The notes beneath the pieces were generated by a model. It was given only the letters and a program-made list of their open reading frames with translations, did no database searches and was not told the origin of the DNA. Below, in pieces: positions 43,770-56,285 of a stretch of 64,000 nt of DNA. The position numbers and the translations under genes are program-made. This stretch comes from Alentia gelatinosa. Lineage: Eukaryota > Annelida > Polychaeta > Phyllodocida > Polynoidae. Position 1 is the stretch's first letter. The number at the start of each line of letters is the position of its first letter. The stretch is from NCBI GenBank assembly GCA_950022655.1, contig OX465584.1, forward strand, positions 53,116,723 to 53,180,722, written 5' to 3'.

Positions 43770-44400
43770 CCCCGGATCTGCTCACAACTGCTCGGCCCGG
43801 GTGGAGGGGCGGGGCCGGTGCACTGCAGGCCAACCGGGCGGTGGCGGCGGCGGCAGAGGCGGCCACACCGGGCCAGGCAGGCCCCTCGGAGGGCGGTGGG
43901 CGGCGGTACGGCAGGCGACAGGTGAGCTGGTAAGTGTACTGCTCGCCTGAGTCCTGAGCAGGTCAGCGTTGGTGGTGGTGGTGGCTTGCTCAGCCTCAGC
44001 ACAGGCCCCCCTCTCTAATTCTGTCTTGTTGTACAGTGTCTTAAGATGGCACAGGCGGGGCCGGGGCTCAGGGGGGCTGGTGGCGGGCCGCCAGCAGCGA
44101 GGGAGCGGCTGGTGGAGGAGGGGACATGGTACAGTATGAGCTGCTCGCCGCTGCAGCTCGTCGTCGTAGACCGGGTTCGGCGGAGGGACACTCCGGGGCA
44201 GGGACGTGGCATACCGGTGGCAATCGGCGGCAGTAGGCCATGACAGACCCCCGGCCCTGTACCACACCCCACCCCGTTATACCCCCAACCCCGTCCTCCC
44301 CCTACTACACCCTGTACACCCCCCACCCTCCCACCCCCAGCTCCACTTAGCTCACCTGCCGCACGCCGCTCAACCCCTGCAGGTAGGACAGGACAGTCTC
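43770..44400. promoter_or_regulatory. GC/CpG-rich block upstream of the 43-kb exons
   Basis: The strongest GC-rich segment in the window, beginning 360 bp upstream of the minus-strand ATG. Open frames on both strands overlap because GC-rich DNA lacks stops. On the plus strand GCGACAG before GTGAGC (about 43922) and TTGTTGTACAG (about 44035) look like a donor/acceptor pair. On the minus strand VPPPNPVYDDELQRR is protein-like. It could be a CpG-island promoter, an exon, or both; I could not decide the strand. Confidence 0.35.
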
Positions 44401-45065
44401 CAGTCCCCAAACCAACTCAGTACTAATCCCAAAGCGGATTTTATCACTCACATACTACAAAGTCTCCAATTGACAGCAGTAAACCATTACCTTATTAATA
44501 ACGTAATCGCAACCGCTATGGTATGTTGGAATTTAGCTGTTGTATATGGGGAAATACACTTCCAATACAATTTCGTGTACTCCTTGTGTATACATGTTTT
44601 GTATGGGAAGGGAGAAATACTCTGTCAAACTGGCAGGCCCTCTGCAGGCCATCTAATGCATCAAGGACTCGCTACAACAACCAAACTCGAAACAAATTTG
44701 TGATGAATGAGTGGTCGCTACATAGGACTCTAGCCTTTGGATAGACTCCATGTTGTTTAACAATACAACATCAAGTTAGAAGATTTGTTAAGACTGATAA
44801 GGCACCCTGCACTTGTGTTACATAAAACAACAACAGTTACATAAAAGAACAACTCACGATAGAGGTATAAAAGTCCATGTATAGTAAACTAGATGCATGG
44901 TTCGACAGTATACTTATCGAAGTGGTCGTGAAGGCGATAGGTCTGCAAGTAATACACTGCCGCGTCTACCTTACATAGACTACACTAGTTAGGTCATAAC
45001 GTCCCATAAATCAAGGTATAGACATTGCGCTCTAGTCACAGGGTGACTGTCCCTCCTTAACGAGG
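44400..45065. other. No gene recognised
   Basis: A long plus frame from the GC block continues to 44703, but without domain or splice support. Confidence 0.3.
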
Positions 45066-45071
45066 CTAGCA

Positions 45072-45217
45072 TTTATCTCACCCCTGGTATCTTTGTCCCA
45101 TAGGCTTAACATTGGGAACTCGTTCTCCATACCCCTATGAGTATTGCAGTCAGTTCTCCATGGTCTATATTCTGTGCAACGTCCTTCCTTTTAGTGTGTA
45201 TAGGGGTGAGATAAATA
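45072..45217 (+). repeat. Module (TTTATCTCACCCC type), short
   Basis: Begins TTTATCTCACCCCTGGTATC and ends TATAGGGGTGAGATAAAT. Contains CCATAGGCTTAACATTGGG. Confidence 0.75.
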
Positions 45218-45225
45218 CAGAAAGC

Positions 45226-45360
45226 AAACCATTTAAGTCAAAGTTGTTGTTCTCCAACTCGTTTGAATGATATGTGATTTTCACTCGGCTATTGCCTCGT
45301 TCATATTACTCCGCAGCAAACTCCTGGAGAATGACAACTTTGATCAAAACTTGTTGGTTT
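45226..45360. repeat. Palindrome, CAAAGTTGTTGTTCTCC stem
   Basis: AGTCAAAGTTGTTGTTCTCC pairs with GGAGAATGACAACTTTGAT. The apex TCACTCGGCTATTGCCTCGT is the reverse complement of the motif seen at 1980 and 47730. It is joined to the module at 45072. Confidence 0.8.
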
Positions 45361-45364
45361 CTTC

Positions 45365-45990
45365 TTTAAAAGCCCACCGGAGGCGGGGGGGGGGGGGGGT
45401 GGTGGTGTCCAGTGTGCATGGCTGGGATGACCCATGGCAGTGACCCAGGAGAGTATGCACCCCTTAAGTGCTGATTCCACCAACACGATGCATTTGCCGT
45501 GTTTTATCTTGGTATGTCTTGTTATATTACATTGTTGAGATATATCTTACCTCCTTTGTTGTGACATGTCATGCGTAATCATATGTGTACTTTTTGGTGA
45601 TGTTGTGTGTATATTTTGGTGTTCCACCAGCATGATGCTTCAAGATCTATTGCCGACATATTGCATCATACCGTGGCATATTGCGACAAGAATGCAGCGA
45701 AGGTGCTTAACCAGACCGATGCTTTCGGCAAATATGCACACGATTATTCAAAACCTAGCAAGATTTAACAAGGTATCCAAATCCTGACAGATTTCGCTAT
45801 ATCTTGTGCATTTTTGGAAGAGACCCTTTAGCAGACTAGTGAAACTGGATCACCAACTTTTGTCTCTCGTCTAAACCTCTATACTATATACCTCCAACTA
45901 ATAATCAATGAGGGTGCAGTGTCTGCCTTGTTTCTACTGCCTTTTGCTTGTCCATACTGAATTAAGATTATTACTAAACCTTGAGGATCA
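45365..45990. other. Poly(G) run; otherwise nothing recognised
   Basis: An unbroken G run of about 14 begins near 45386. No gene seen downstream. Confidence 0.4.
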
Positions 45991-47540
45991 TTGACAAAAT
46001 CAAAGCATTTTGATTCTGTCTGTCTGTGAGGAAATCGGTCGGTGGTGACCTCGTCAAATAATCTTTGCCAAAATAATCAGTGAGAATTCCTCTGCATTGC
46101 TAGTTTCCATTCATCAATCTGGAATCGATACAATCAAATATCTGTTGGTGGCTGTCGACTGCAGATCTGTGGTGACTAATTGGCATTTGGAAAAAAAAGA
46201 AGAAATCAAAGCGTTTTGATTCTGTCGGTCGTTGAAAAGGTGGTCGGTAGTGGCCATTTTACATAATCCATGCCAAATCAATCGTTAAGCATTTCTCTAT
46301 TTCCATTCGTCGATCGCCCGTCGGTATGTCATAAAAAAAATCGATCAGTGGTTCCCGTCTCTAGATCAGTGCTGAATAATCGGCCAATGGAAAATGGCCC
46401 AAACTCGATCATTGCCGTTTCTGTCGGCCGAAGGAAACTGACCTTATGGGTAACTAAAATAGTTGGTCCCGTTTTTGGCCTGCCGATGAAATAGGCATTA
46501 AGCCTGTCCTAAAAGTAGTTCAGTGTTCATTTCTATAGCAGCTCATTACCCATCCCTGTAGTACCTGATTAGTTGTCCCCAGACGGGTCCAGAGCTGTGT
46601 GCTGCTTTCTGTGTCATCCATCCGATCCCGTCTAATGACTATCACTCACATCATGCCCGCTACCGGCAGTTTATACCGTCTTCAGGAGGCTATATCAAGG
46701 CCCAATTCCATAAAGCCATAAATGAAGCAAAAAGCCATTTTCCATTGGCCGATTATTCAGCACTGATCTGCACTCGGGAACCACCGATCGAATTTTTGTG
46801 GTATACCAAAGTCAGATTGGTGAATGGATACAAGATATGTAGAGAAATGCTCAAGGATTAAATGTGCTTAGATTATGCAATAAGGCCAAACACCGACCGA
46901 TTTCGTTAACGACCGACAGAATCAAAATGTTTTGATTTCATCGTTGAATCCCGCTGCACCCTCGATGATTATCTATTACCGACGTGCTGTCGTTGCCTAA
47001 GGCCGATTTCCCCTCCCTGATCTACAGTCAAGAACCACTGACAGACTTATGCTTGCCGTGGCTACCGGCAAGATCTCACTAAAGGTGCTCACGATGTCAA
47101 ATAACGTTAACTTGTATGTAGCCTCCGAAATAGCTTCCAAATTTCCCGACTATGACAACAATTCTCTTCTCTTAACAAATGCAAAAAGAAGAAATACCCG
47201 AATCGCCAATAGATTATTTTGATATGCCGCCGCCAGATCAGTGAATCAGAACAAGACACGTACAGAAATCATCAACAATTAATTGTGCATAGATTATGCA
47301 ATAAAGCCACTATCGACCGACTTGGTCAATTGCCCGCAGATTTAAAACACTTTAATTTCATTGAGGCTCAAGATTTGATCTGAAAATTTGGTCTGTGTGG
47401 ACATGCAACATACATTGAAAACAAGGCACACACTCACTGATCATATGATATCGATATGCAGTCAGTGGCACCACTGACAGACTTTCAGGGACTATGGACA
47501 ATCGGTTTCATATTCGTTGGCTAATGGAAAATGGCCATTA
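45990..47540. mobile_element. Family C MITE cluster (ATTGGCCGA repeats)
   Basis: At least three adjoining copies, in both orientations. Recurrent phrases are CCATTTTCCATTGGCCGA at or near the ends, GATTCTGTCGGTCGTTGA, TTATGCAATAAGGCC, CACCGACCGA and GATCAGTGCTGAATAATCGG. Neighbouring copies often face each other, making large imperfect inverted repeats. No transposase frame. Confidence 0.65.
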
Positions 47541-47669
47541 TTTGAATATTAAAACGGGCGCCTCCTAAGACTAAAACCACCGATCACTTTCTCTGCTGGT
47601 GGAAATGGGCCCTGAAAAACCTACGACACCTCCATATAACATTGAGATTGAGAAAGAACCTGATGAGTT

Positions 47670-47912
47670 CTTGGTCTGCTTCCCCATATTCTATCGAATT
47701 TGGAGCGTTCACGGATATGAACGAGGCGATAGCCAAGTGAATATCCGGAAGCCATCGGGGTCACAGATCAAACACGAATCTGTTTCTGATTTTTCTTTTG
47801 CTGCGTATATTTATTCATTCATCACCCATTGAGTATGAGTTACAGTACTCGCAAGCCTGTCGAGTACGTGTTCCTAATGTTAAGCCTATGGACATATATA
47901 CCAGGCTAAGAT
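47670..47912. repeat. Palindrome plus module, second copy of 1942-2186
   Basis: The palindrome core CGGATATGAACGAGGCGATAG pairs around the apex with GTGAATATCCGG. The module ends CAGGCTAAGATAAATAAT and contains CACCCATTGAGTATGAGTTA. Confidence 0.65.
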
Positions 47913-48279
47913 AAATAATCATATCTCAGAATTAACCCATTCTGACTGATTGATGCCTACAAGACTTTCTGTGCAAGACCTGTATAGAATTCTCTCATAT
48001 GTAGTTTAAGGTGTATGACTTGCGGTATCCCTACTAAATGTCAATGGAGGTTTCTGTACATACAGGTTGTATCATGTTCAAGGTTCCCCACTTTGTAAAC
48101 GTTGCCAGATCAACTCTCTGTTGACTGCCAATAAACTCGTCCCGACAAACAACACCGTCCATTATGCTTCTATATGCCTATATTGCATCTGGTGACAAAA
48201 TCATCGACTTTTTTTTAGTAAGCACTCGGTTTGATTAGTTGACAATGGTGCGAGTAATAAATACCCAAGACAGAAAATG

Positions 48280-49270
48280 TGTCTAGTCGTAAAACCATTT
48301 TCTATTGGCCGATGAAAACGGCACCGATTATTTGAGTTCACCTAAGAGTCTGTACGTCAGCATCAAATAGTCAGTGAGGGTGCAGTGTTTGCCTTGTTTT
48401 TCCTGCATTTTACAGGTACCTACCGATTATATTGTTCTTATAAAATCTTGAGGATCACCGACGAAATTAAGGAGTTTTTATTCTGTTGGTCATTGACCGG
48501 CCCTATTGCATACTCGCCACCAAACTAATCGGTGAGTTGTTCAATACAAGGCTGTTTACATTAACCGATCTGCTGCTCTTGGTAAGCAAAAAAATCGATG
48601 GGTGGTTCCCGACTGTAGATTGGTACCATTTAATCGGCCAATAGGTAATGGCCCCTAGTCTCTTTCTACATATACTGTTGATTCTTATTGTTGAACTTAC
48701 AATTCCTGACAAAATAAAACCGTGTTGAATTGATTGGTGAAAATACTGCTCAGAAGTGGCGCGAAAAAACTCAAAACCTAATAATAAAAGAATTCGGTCA
48801 ATGACTCTTTCTGTTTCTTGTTTCCACTCGCCGACCACTCCGTCGGTGTTGGCTAACTCATTCATGGGAAGCGTATAGACTGGCGACTAGCCTTAAGATA
48901 ATTAACGTGGCGTTTCCACCTGCCAATCATGATCACTAATTATGGCATTTAGCACTGCCGCCGATTTAGTGACATTTCTGTTGCAATATTCGTCAGGTGG
49001 AAACAAAAAGGATGAACGATTTTTGTAATCAACATCACACAATATAGGACCACCAACTGATTTTTTACAACAGTCTACGATATGTCTCCATGTTCAATTA
49101 ATTGGTGGCAGAATGAATTTCAGTGTCAAAACTCGGTCGGCGACTACCATAATTCTAATTGAAAACTAGCATTTATTTTGACTGCCACCGAATATATGAA
49201 CAAATAATATCTCAAGCAGAATCACCGAGGGACCTTTGTTAAGGCTGCATATAATTGGTAGCTTTTTCGG
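48280..49270. mobile_element. Family C MITE copies
   Basis: Phrases AACCATTTTCTATTGGCCGA, GATCACCGACGAAATTAAGG and AATCGGCCAATAGGTAATGG. A second block at 48905-49260 is more diverged. Confidence 0.55.
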
Positions 49271-49980
49271 CGGCAAGTGGATACGCCACATGAGAATCCC
49301 AATGCACCCACAAACAAATGGCTTAACAATAAAGTGGAGGTTGAATAGGACAGCAAGTTGATGTTCATATGAAAATAGCAGTGGCTACGTAGCTACCCAA
49401 GAACGGAGAAAAGCAAACACGCAATTTAAGTAGCGGTTGGGGTGACATTCTGACATATATAAATACACCAATGACGTTGCTATGAGGACCGGCCTTTGCC
49501 AACACAGGACGACCGTGAGTAATCAAGCAGGTTCAATGTGACGAAACATATTGCGTCAAAACAGGCAAAGGTGGAAATGCTGCGTCTTTCACATGAGCAT
49601 CACACCAGTTGTCATAAATATAAAGAAGAATTCTTCACATGCCTATCTCTAAATCATATAGCATATATATATCTCCATTCATATTTATTGACTACAATCA
49701 TATAGAAGGTCGTAATTCTTCAGTATGCTACGTCCTTACAATTGATTATATCCTTAACTTTGGTTCATTTCTGACATTTTGTTTTGTTTTTGTTATATAG
49801 AGGATTGAATAGTGTAACTTTCTAAGAAACCTAACTAGCCTCTATTCTGAGGTTGCCACCCTTATCTTATTGTTTTGGGCGCACATACTCATAATTATAG
49901 AGTAACGTTCCCATCTATAACTGATAATCGTAGGAAAGTCCAATAGCCCTATTATATTAAGCATATATTCTTGACAAATG
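49270..49980. other. No gene or clear repeat recognised
   Basis: AT-rich. Nothing identified. Confidence 0.3.
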
Positions 49981-49984
49981 CTAG

Positions 49985-50925
49985 GTCACTGGTTCTCAAC
50001 TTGATTATTGATACTATTATAACGTTTTCACCTAACGATAAAAGCTCCACCGATCTTGTTCTCCCTGTACAAAAATCGGTCAGTGGTCCTCCTTGAGAAC
50101 CGATCCGTATTATTAATCGTTGACCCCAAAGCACACAGTACAATTGATGATCGATTTTCTGGTTCAGTTGTGCTAAATTACCGAATTTTGGACAGAATTT
50201 TTTTTTAAATCATTGTACCAAAACTATCACATTTAAATCGGTCGTCAGTGCTAGATTCCATAATCGGAAACGCCACATTATCAGCGCAATACGTCTATGG
50301 CAGCACTCCTAGTGGGAACTCTGACATGCGGGAGCGTATAGCGCAACTTGTAGTGTATGAAGACATGGTTCGATATGCTTATTTACTGGCAATCAATAAA
50401 GAAAGGGACAATGTTTGCTGCATATAGGGCAGCCCCAGTTCAGATCGATGGTAAATTGGGACAACTGACTGAGCATTGTATCTTGAAATAGTTACAAACT
50501 CCCGGACCTTCAAATACTTGCCCTGACATATTCAAAGCCATTTCCCATTGGCCGACAAAACGGTGTTGAATATTTGAGTTACCCTAAAAGTCTGTGGGTG
50601 GTGCCACCGACTGCACATTGCTTTCAGGCAATCAGTGAGAGTGAAGTGTCTACCTTGTTTATCCGGTATTTTACAGGTGCCTACTGGTTTAATGTTCATA
50701 CATGTTGATACCTTGAGTCCCACCAATGAAATCGAAGAGTTTTAATTCTGTTCGTCGTTAACTAAGTGGCCTTATTGCATACTTTTCGCCAAATTAATCG
50801 TTGGCCATTTCAAATGCTCTTTCCATTCCTCGATCTTGCATTGGCATAACAAAAAAATGGATCGCTAGTTCTTTACTGCAGATCAGTGGAGAATGAACGG
50901 TGAAGGGAAAATGGTCTTTGAGCAG
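49985..50925. mobile_element. Family C MITE copies
   Basis: A partial copy at 50040-50280 and a fuller copy at about 50533-50925, beginning AAAGCCATTTCCCATTGGCCG and ending in AAAATGGTCTTTGAG. Confidence 0.6.
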
Positions 50926-51539
50926 GAGGGACATATTTAGGCGTTCGGGAGTGAGTAACTCTTAACAGATGAAATGCCTGGTATCTTTTCTCTTAATCAT
51001 ACTTTTTGAAATGTTTAATATTCATAAGAAGTATACCTTAAATAACTATTCTAATTCCATTGCAGGGACACCAACACGCCTGACCTCTATTGGAATAATG
51101 AAAAAATATCTAATACATAGTGCTATCTATGATTTTCTTTTTCTAATATCCGGGAATGGGAAAAGGCTCATGTCTTGACCATTCCGGTTGTTTTCAGACC
51201 TCTCCACATAGAAAATTGAGAAATAGGAAAAGATTTTTATAAATTGATTATATATAATCCTTTTTAGTTTATGAATTAGATTATCTCCTGCAACAGTTTA
51301 TTCCTGGATGATCTCTATCGAAGCAATAGTCTAACTCTGGCTTTCATATTGGGAACACTGACTGGGCATCTAAAAATGTGCATTGTAAACAGAAGAAATA
51401 AAGACCTGGTCAACTATTTCTCAACCCCAAATTCCATAACATAGCACAAACAATTGACTTTTGAAGCCTATAAAGATTTCAAATTACTTTGAAATTGTTG
51501 TATAAGAATCCCCGGTTGCTGCAAAATATTCTGTTTGCA

Positions 51540-52000
51540 AGGTCATCTGAATGTGGACAGTCGGTGTGCACAAATGATATCATCGGTCTTCAGGTGTAAA
51601 CGTCTCAACAACTTGGAGTATCACCAAGAATTAATACAGATATTTTATTGGGAGCACAACCGACTGCCTTTCATTTCCCCCAAATTTTCTCGGTGCTTTT
51701 TTCTGTCAACAGTTATAGATTCAGTCGAAGGCCATTTTTCATTAGCCGACGGAAAAAGGCATAGAATGATTGAGCTCTGATAGACTGCAGGTTTCCGACT
51801 GCCCATTGATATAAAATAGTCCTGCATCTTCTAGGTCCATAACAATGTCATGTTCTAGCCGATTCCTTTAGTCTCACTGATGAATTCCATATATTTTGAT
51901 TCTGTCGGTCGTTCACCAAGTCTGTCCGTGGTTGCCTTAATTGTTGCCAAATTAATCGGTTGCCTTTCAAATCGGCCAATGGAAAATAGCTTCTAGGGAA
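51540..52000. mobile_element. Family C MITE copies, diverged
   Basis: Contains GAAGGCCATTTTTCATTAGCC, GATTCTGTCGGTCGTTCACC and CGGCCAATGGAAAATAGC. Confidence 0.5.
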
Positions 52001-52352
52001 CAGAGGTCTGTAAGTATAGGAGTAATCTGTACAGATGCATGGTGGCTCATTGATGCCCCCTAAGTATACAGTCTTTAATTCCCCACTGAATTAAGGCCAG
52101 ATACATTACACATCACAAACACTACCCATAATCCACTACTCTTCTTTCCTTACCACATACACCTATTCATTTCACCTTGTTTATTCTTTTTTATATCACT
52201 TCCACGTACGGAGGTAGTATGTTTATCACTTCTCCCATTTGATAAATAAAATCGATCCAAATATTCTTTCATTTTGATAATTCGATTTTATCATGAAAAC
52301 TTACGTTTCTTTTTTTTGGTAGCAAATGTTTATTTCTCTATAAATACTTAGG

Positions 52353-52499
52353 AGAAACCGAACGAGAGTTAGCCTTGTCAATGTTTATGCCACGATGGGC
52401 AGGTTGTGTATTACTACACGAGGCGTTAGCCGAGTTTAGTGAGTAGCAGACCTGACCTGAGTGGTATGAACATTGACAAGGCTAACTCGAGTTCAGTTT
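52353..52499. repeat. Palindrome, AGTTAGCCTTGTCAATG stem
   Basis: GAAACCGAACGAGAGTTAGCC pairs with GGCTAACTCGAGTTCAGTTT. The inner stem TTGTCAATGTTTATGCCAC pairs with GTGGTATGAACATTGACAA. The apex ACACGAGGCGTTAGCCGAG carries the shared motif. It is the inverted counterpart of 34462-34608, with substitutions in both arms. Confidence 0.85.
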
Positions 52500-52502
52500 T
52501 GT

Positions 52503-52717
52503 ATTTATCCTACCCCATCTCACCGATATACAGAGAATATTTGTAATTATCCATGTTAGTAGTTATCAATGCTGCCGGATCTACTTTCGTTATCTCGTCC
52601 CTGATTGGTCCGTTTTTTATTCACCTCGGTGCATAAATAACACTTTATCCAACGCTCCGTCAAATACATTGAGTCAATGTTAAACCTATGGCGTTTTTTA
52701 TTAGGGGTAGGATAAAT
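52503..52717 (-). repeat. Module (TTTATCCTACCCC type), 215 bp
   Basis: Bounded by TTTATCCTACCCC and AGGGGTAGGATAAAT. TATGGCGTTTTTTATTAGGG marks the same end as in 34234 and 35379. Confidence 0.75.
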
Positions 52718-52719
52718 GT

Positions 52720-53315
52720 TTTGTCACTCTGCTCCAAACATATATCTCAAAGGTTTTCATACAATAGCAATACATCCATACATTCATTCTGCGGTATGTA
52801 CATGCTCCCAATATATATATATATATTTTTTGATAATATAGTATAGCAGGGAGATATCCCCTAAGACTTTTCCTAACTGAAATTACGTTTCGGAATAAAT
52901 TGTAATTACCCAAGCCGCAGACTTTCTTATCTTTTATTTGGACGGGAGGAAGATTGTGTAATGGAGAATATATATCTGAGAAAATTGTTTCCGCAATAGT
53001 CGTCAACCCAAGAGTTTCCTCTAGGGTTTACTCTTTTTATATGTACCGATTTCTACCTATCGACATCTCAAAGTCAAAAATCAAGAATCGCCGCCAATAA
53101 TCGTCCAGTGTAATCGCCTAGCCGGGTTAGAGTGATAGTTTGAAACTGCGAATATTCAGGGAGGGCCACCAGACTAAAATGAACGACATTCCCATGCCAT
53201 CTCTGAATGGCATATTGCAAAGGACAAAGTTGAAGAGAACGTTTAGGTTACCAGAACGGTCTAAGTGGAAAGATGTATCCAGCCTACAGTTGTGTCTACA
53301 GCAGAAAGGTTATGC
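52720..53315. other. No gene recognised
   Basis: Has an (AT)n run near 52811. Open frames of 80-101 codons carry no recognisable features. Confidence 0.3.
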
Positions 53316-53320
53316 AAGGT

Positions 53321-54513
53321 TTAAGCCGGGCACCCACCTACCACGACAGTCTACGACATACTTCCCGATGGCTAACATTTGAAATGCCCAAATCGTGGCC
53401 TATCGGGAGGTCCCTGATAGCTCCAAATCATAGACATGGTTTGAGATCGGAGAGCTGTGAATCATACTCGCTGACCACGATATCTTTCCTATAGGCTACG
53501 ATACCCTACGACAGGCTAAAAAATTTCCAATATGTTGGAAGTTATCGGGACCTCTACGATTGGCATTTTCAATCGCAGCCTATCGTGAGTTGTCGTAGAA
53601 GAAATCGCAGATACCTGTCCCACCTACCACTATTTTGGCTGACCTCACGATAGAATCGGAATGGTGCCGGAAAGGCCGTCGTAAGGCCAATCGGGACCAG
53701 GGCCCTGTTTTTCAGTCAAGACATAATCGTCCAACGATACCCTAAGACATCTCCATGATTGGAGGACAATTTGCAAGACACAAAATGGCCGGTGTGCTAT
53801 AGACAGAGTCTCAGCGTGGCACGTTTGGTCGCCGCTAAAAACGCCCCTGCCTAAGACAAGTATAGAATTGTCTCAGGCTCTATCAAACCTCACTGTGCGT
53901 ATATAGAGGATTTCCCGTGCTTCCCATACAAATCTAGGAGTGGAGAAGATGGGCCACATCGTTCTGAAGATATCGGCGTTTGAATTTCGTCATAGCAAAC
54001 GTCTGCTCTGGTGGCCATTGCACCCTCCCACCTCCCAGTGGGCAGTGAATGTGGAGGTCACTGCATAAATTAGGGTCAGGTGAGGGTAGGGCTACACTGG
54101 CCGCCAGAGCAGATGATTACTATGACAAAAATTCAAACGCCGATATCATCGGAACGGTGAGGCCGATTTTCTTCATATTTGAGACGATTATAGGTTATAT
54201 GTATACCTTACTTGTATTAAAATTTCATTGCTTAATTCCCACGGGAACTGAAGTTGCGCATTCTGTACAACATGTCCATAGATGTCTTAGGTCTAGGACA
54301 CTTTGGAAGACATTTTGAACCATGTGACCCTAAGGATGTCTTGTCTATAGTACACCTGGCTGCAGCCTAAGTATCCTTGAGGGACAATCGTTGGCCGATC
54401 CCCAAAGATGTCTTATCTATAGTACACCGACAGCTGTAGGATGTCTTCCATATAGGATGTTGTGACTAAAAAACAGGGCCCAGAATCGTGGTAGGTGAGG
54501 GCCCGGCTTTAAA
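53321..54513. mobile_element. MITE with GCCGGGCACCCACCTACC ends
   Basis: Ends TTAAGCCGGGCACCCACCTA and GTAGGTGAGGGCCCGGCTTTA. The termini resemble family A (GGCCCGGCGTCCACCTAC), so the two are probably related. It contains the nested element at 53698-54481. Confidence 0.65.
53698..54481. mobile_element. Nested MITE, CAGGGCCCTGTTTTTCAGTC ends
   Basis: 784 bp, homologous to 12076-12902. It has the same ends (right end GTGACTAAAAAACAGGGCCC), and the interior phrases AAGTATAGAATTGTCTCAGG, CACTGTGCGTATATAGAGGAT and the CTGGCCGCCAGAGCAG segment. Confidence 0.7.
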
Positions 54514-54769
54514 CTGGGGCTACGGAGACCACATCTGTCACAGCAGCCAAAATGTAGGTCGCCCTTGAGGATGGTCACGGAAGCCATGAATTTACATCCA
54601 TACTATGATCCCCGAGGCCATAGTTTGAGGACGTTCCGGGCTCATCCTGTCAAACCTGTCCCCCCAAGTTGTGTCACGTCCCTCACGTGTTGTCCACGGT
54701 GTCCTGGACGGCCAACTGCGTTCGGTCACGTTTAGTCCTATCAAGTCATGTTAATACGGCCCAGAACAA

Positions 54770-55127
54770 TTCTCATCAACAAAACGTGTCATAATTGGTC
54801 GGATTTACCAGATTTTAGAATCGGTGATGATAATTGGCAGGTGTAAACTGGGCCTTCTTTGTTTCTCCTGCATTTTACCGCTTGTATTGTCCTGGTAAAA
54901 CTTTGAGGGTCACTGACGAAATCAAGGCCTTTGTGATTCTGTCGGTCATTGACTAAATCGGTGGGTGGTGGTCTAATTGCATAATCTATGCAAAATCAGT
55001 CGGTGAGAGTTTCCCTACATGTCTGTTTCCATTCACAGTTCTGGCGTCGGTATACCAACAAATCGATCAGTGGTTCCCAACTGCAGACTGGTGCCGAATA
55101 ATCAACCGATGGAAAAGATCTTTATTA
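54770..55127. mobile_element. Family C MITE copy
   Basis: Contains GATTCTGTCGGTCATTGAC, GGTGGTGGTCTAATTGCATA and AATCAACCGATGGAAAAGATC. It joins the family E repeat at 55130. Confidence 0.6.
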
Positions 55128-55129
55128 GA

Positions 55130-55520
55130 GTGTGCTTGCACACGCTTAATTCGTCTAGAGTTTAGAGGGGTCCATATAGACTTTCAGAGTATTGCATACA
55201 TACTATCACTTCACTATCTGTGTGCTATTCACTGTGAAAATGAGAACACAGCAGGGAGCCAGTGTCACAGTCTCTTAGAGGTGTGCCCAGCTAACCATGA
55301 CCAATCACTCAAGAGCAAAATACCTCAAGATCCACTGGTGCCTGATGTGTTTGGATCCTAGATAGGCAGTTACAGAAATGGCAAGTTGATTGGGTGATTG
55401 GGTTACAGAAAACTGTACTTAGGCTATATCTAACTCAAACCTTTGAATTGTTATACATTTATAATTGCACGCTCATTCATCTATGATGAATATACTATTT
55501 GCTCCTAGTTATACACCTGG
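55130..55520 (-). repeat. Dispersed repeat family E, inverted copy
   Basis: Reverse complement of 60960-61360, with CACTATCTGTGTGCTATTCAC, TAGAGGTGTGCCCAGC and AATTGCACGCTCATTCATC. Confidence 0.7.
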
Positions 55521-55658
55521 GACCTGTTTCAATAGTTTCGTGACATGTCTGTGACACCATACAAACATTTGGGTTGTCTAGTTTCGTGACAACACAAGTA
55601 GCTGCCCTGAGGTAAAGAGAGACCCCAAACATAAGAATTAGACAAATCTACACGTCAT

Positions 55659-55834
55659 GGACCTGTTTCACTAGTTCTGTGACAAAAGTGTTATACATAC
55701 ATGAAATGCGGCACCAACAGTGCAAGCAAGAACGAACAAAACAAAGTCTAATGTCTAGTTCTTATGAAACCGAACACACCATCTAGACGCCATCTATGAT
55801 CTAGACATGTCACAAAACTAGTGAAACAGGTACC
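55659..55834. mobile_element. MITE, GGACCTGTTTCACTAG family
   Basis: 176 bp, the same length as 17519-17694, with the same upstream flank. A partial terminus GGGACCTGTTTCAATAG occurs just upstream at about 55512. Confidence 0.8.
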
Positions 55835-56285
55835 TGTGGACATCAGTAAAGAAGTAAACTACTAAAATTTCAGTGTGGTAAAAAAATATGATGTATGACC
55901 CAGAGTGACGCCTTACCACTGCGTATCTGGATCAAACAAACAGAACAGTAAAGAAATTGAATAAATACGCAGGGAACAATCTTGCAGGTAATGACACAAT
56001 ACTTTTATGAATATATTTACAGGGAGAGAAAAAAGACGAAACTAAAGGAAAGACCACTTGTATGCATCGACATAGCTGTACCAGCTCAGTGGGCCCAAAC
56101 TTTACTTTAAATGGCGATAAAACGTAATTCATTACGAATTTGAAATATTTCAAGGTACATAATAAAGGGAAAATAGAGCAGGCATTTAATGTGTGAATGA
56201 ATACTCACCACACACTCGAAAATACGCCCCTCCGCCTAACATCATCGGGACAAGTATTTGCCAAGTCTGTGAGTTCGTATTCATT

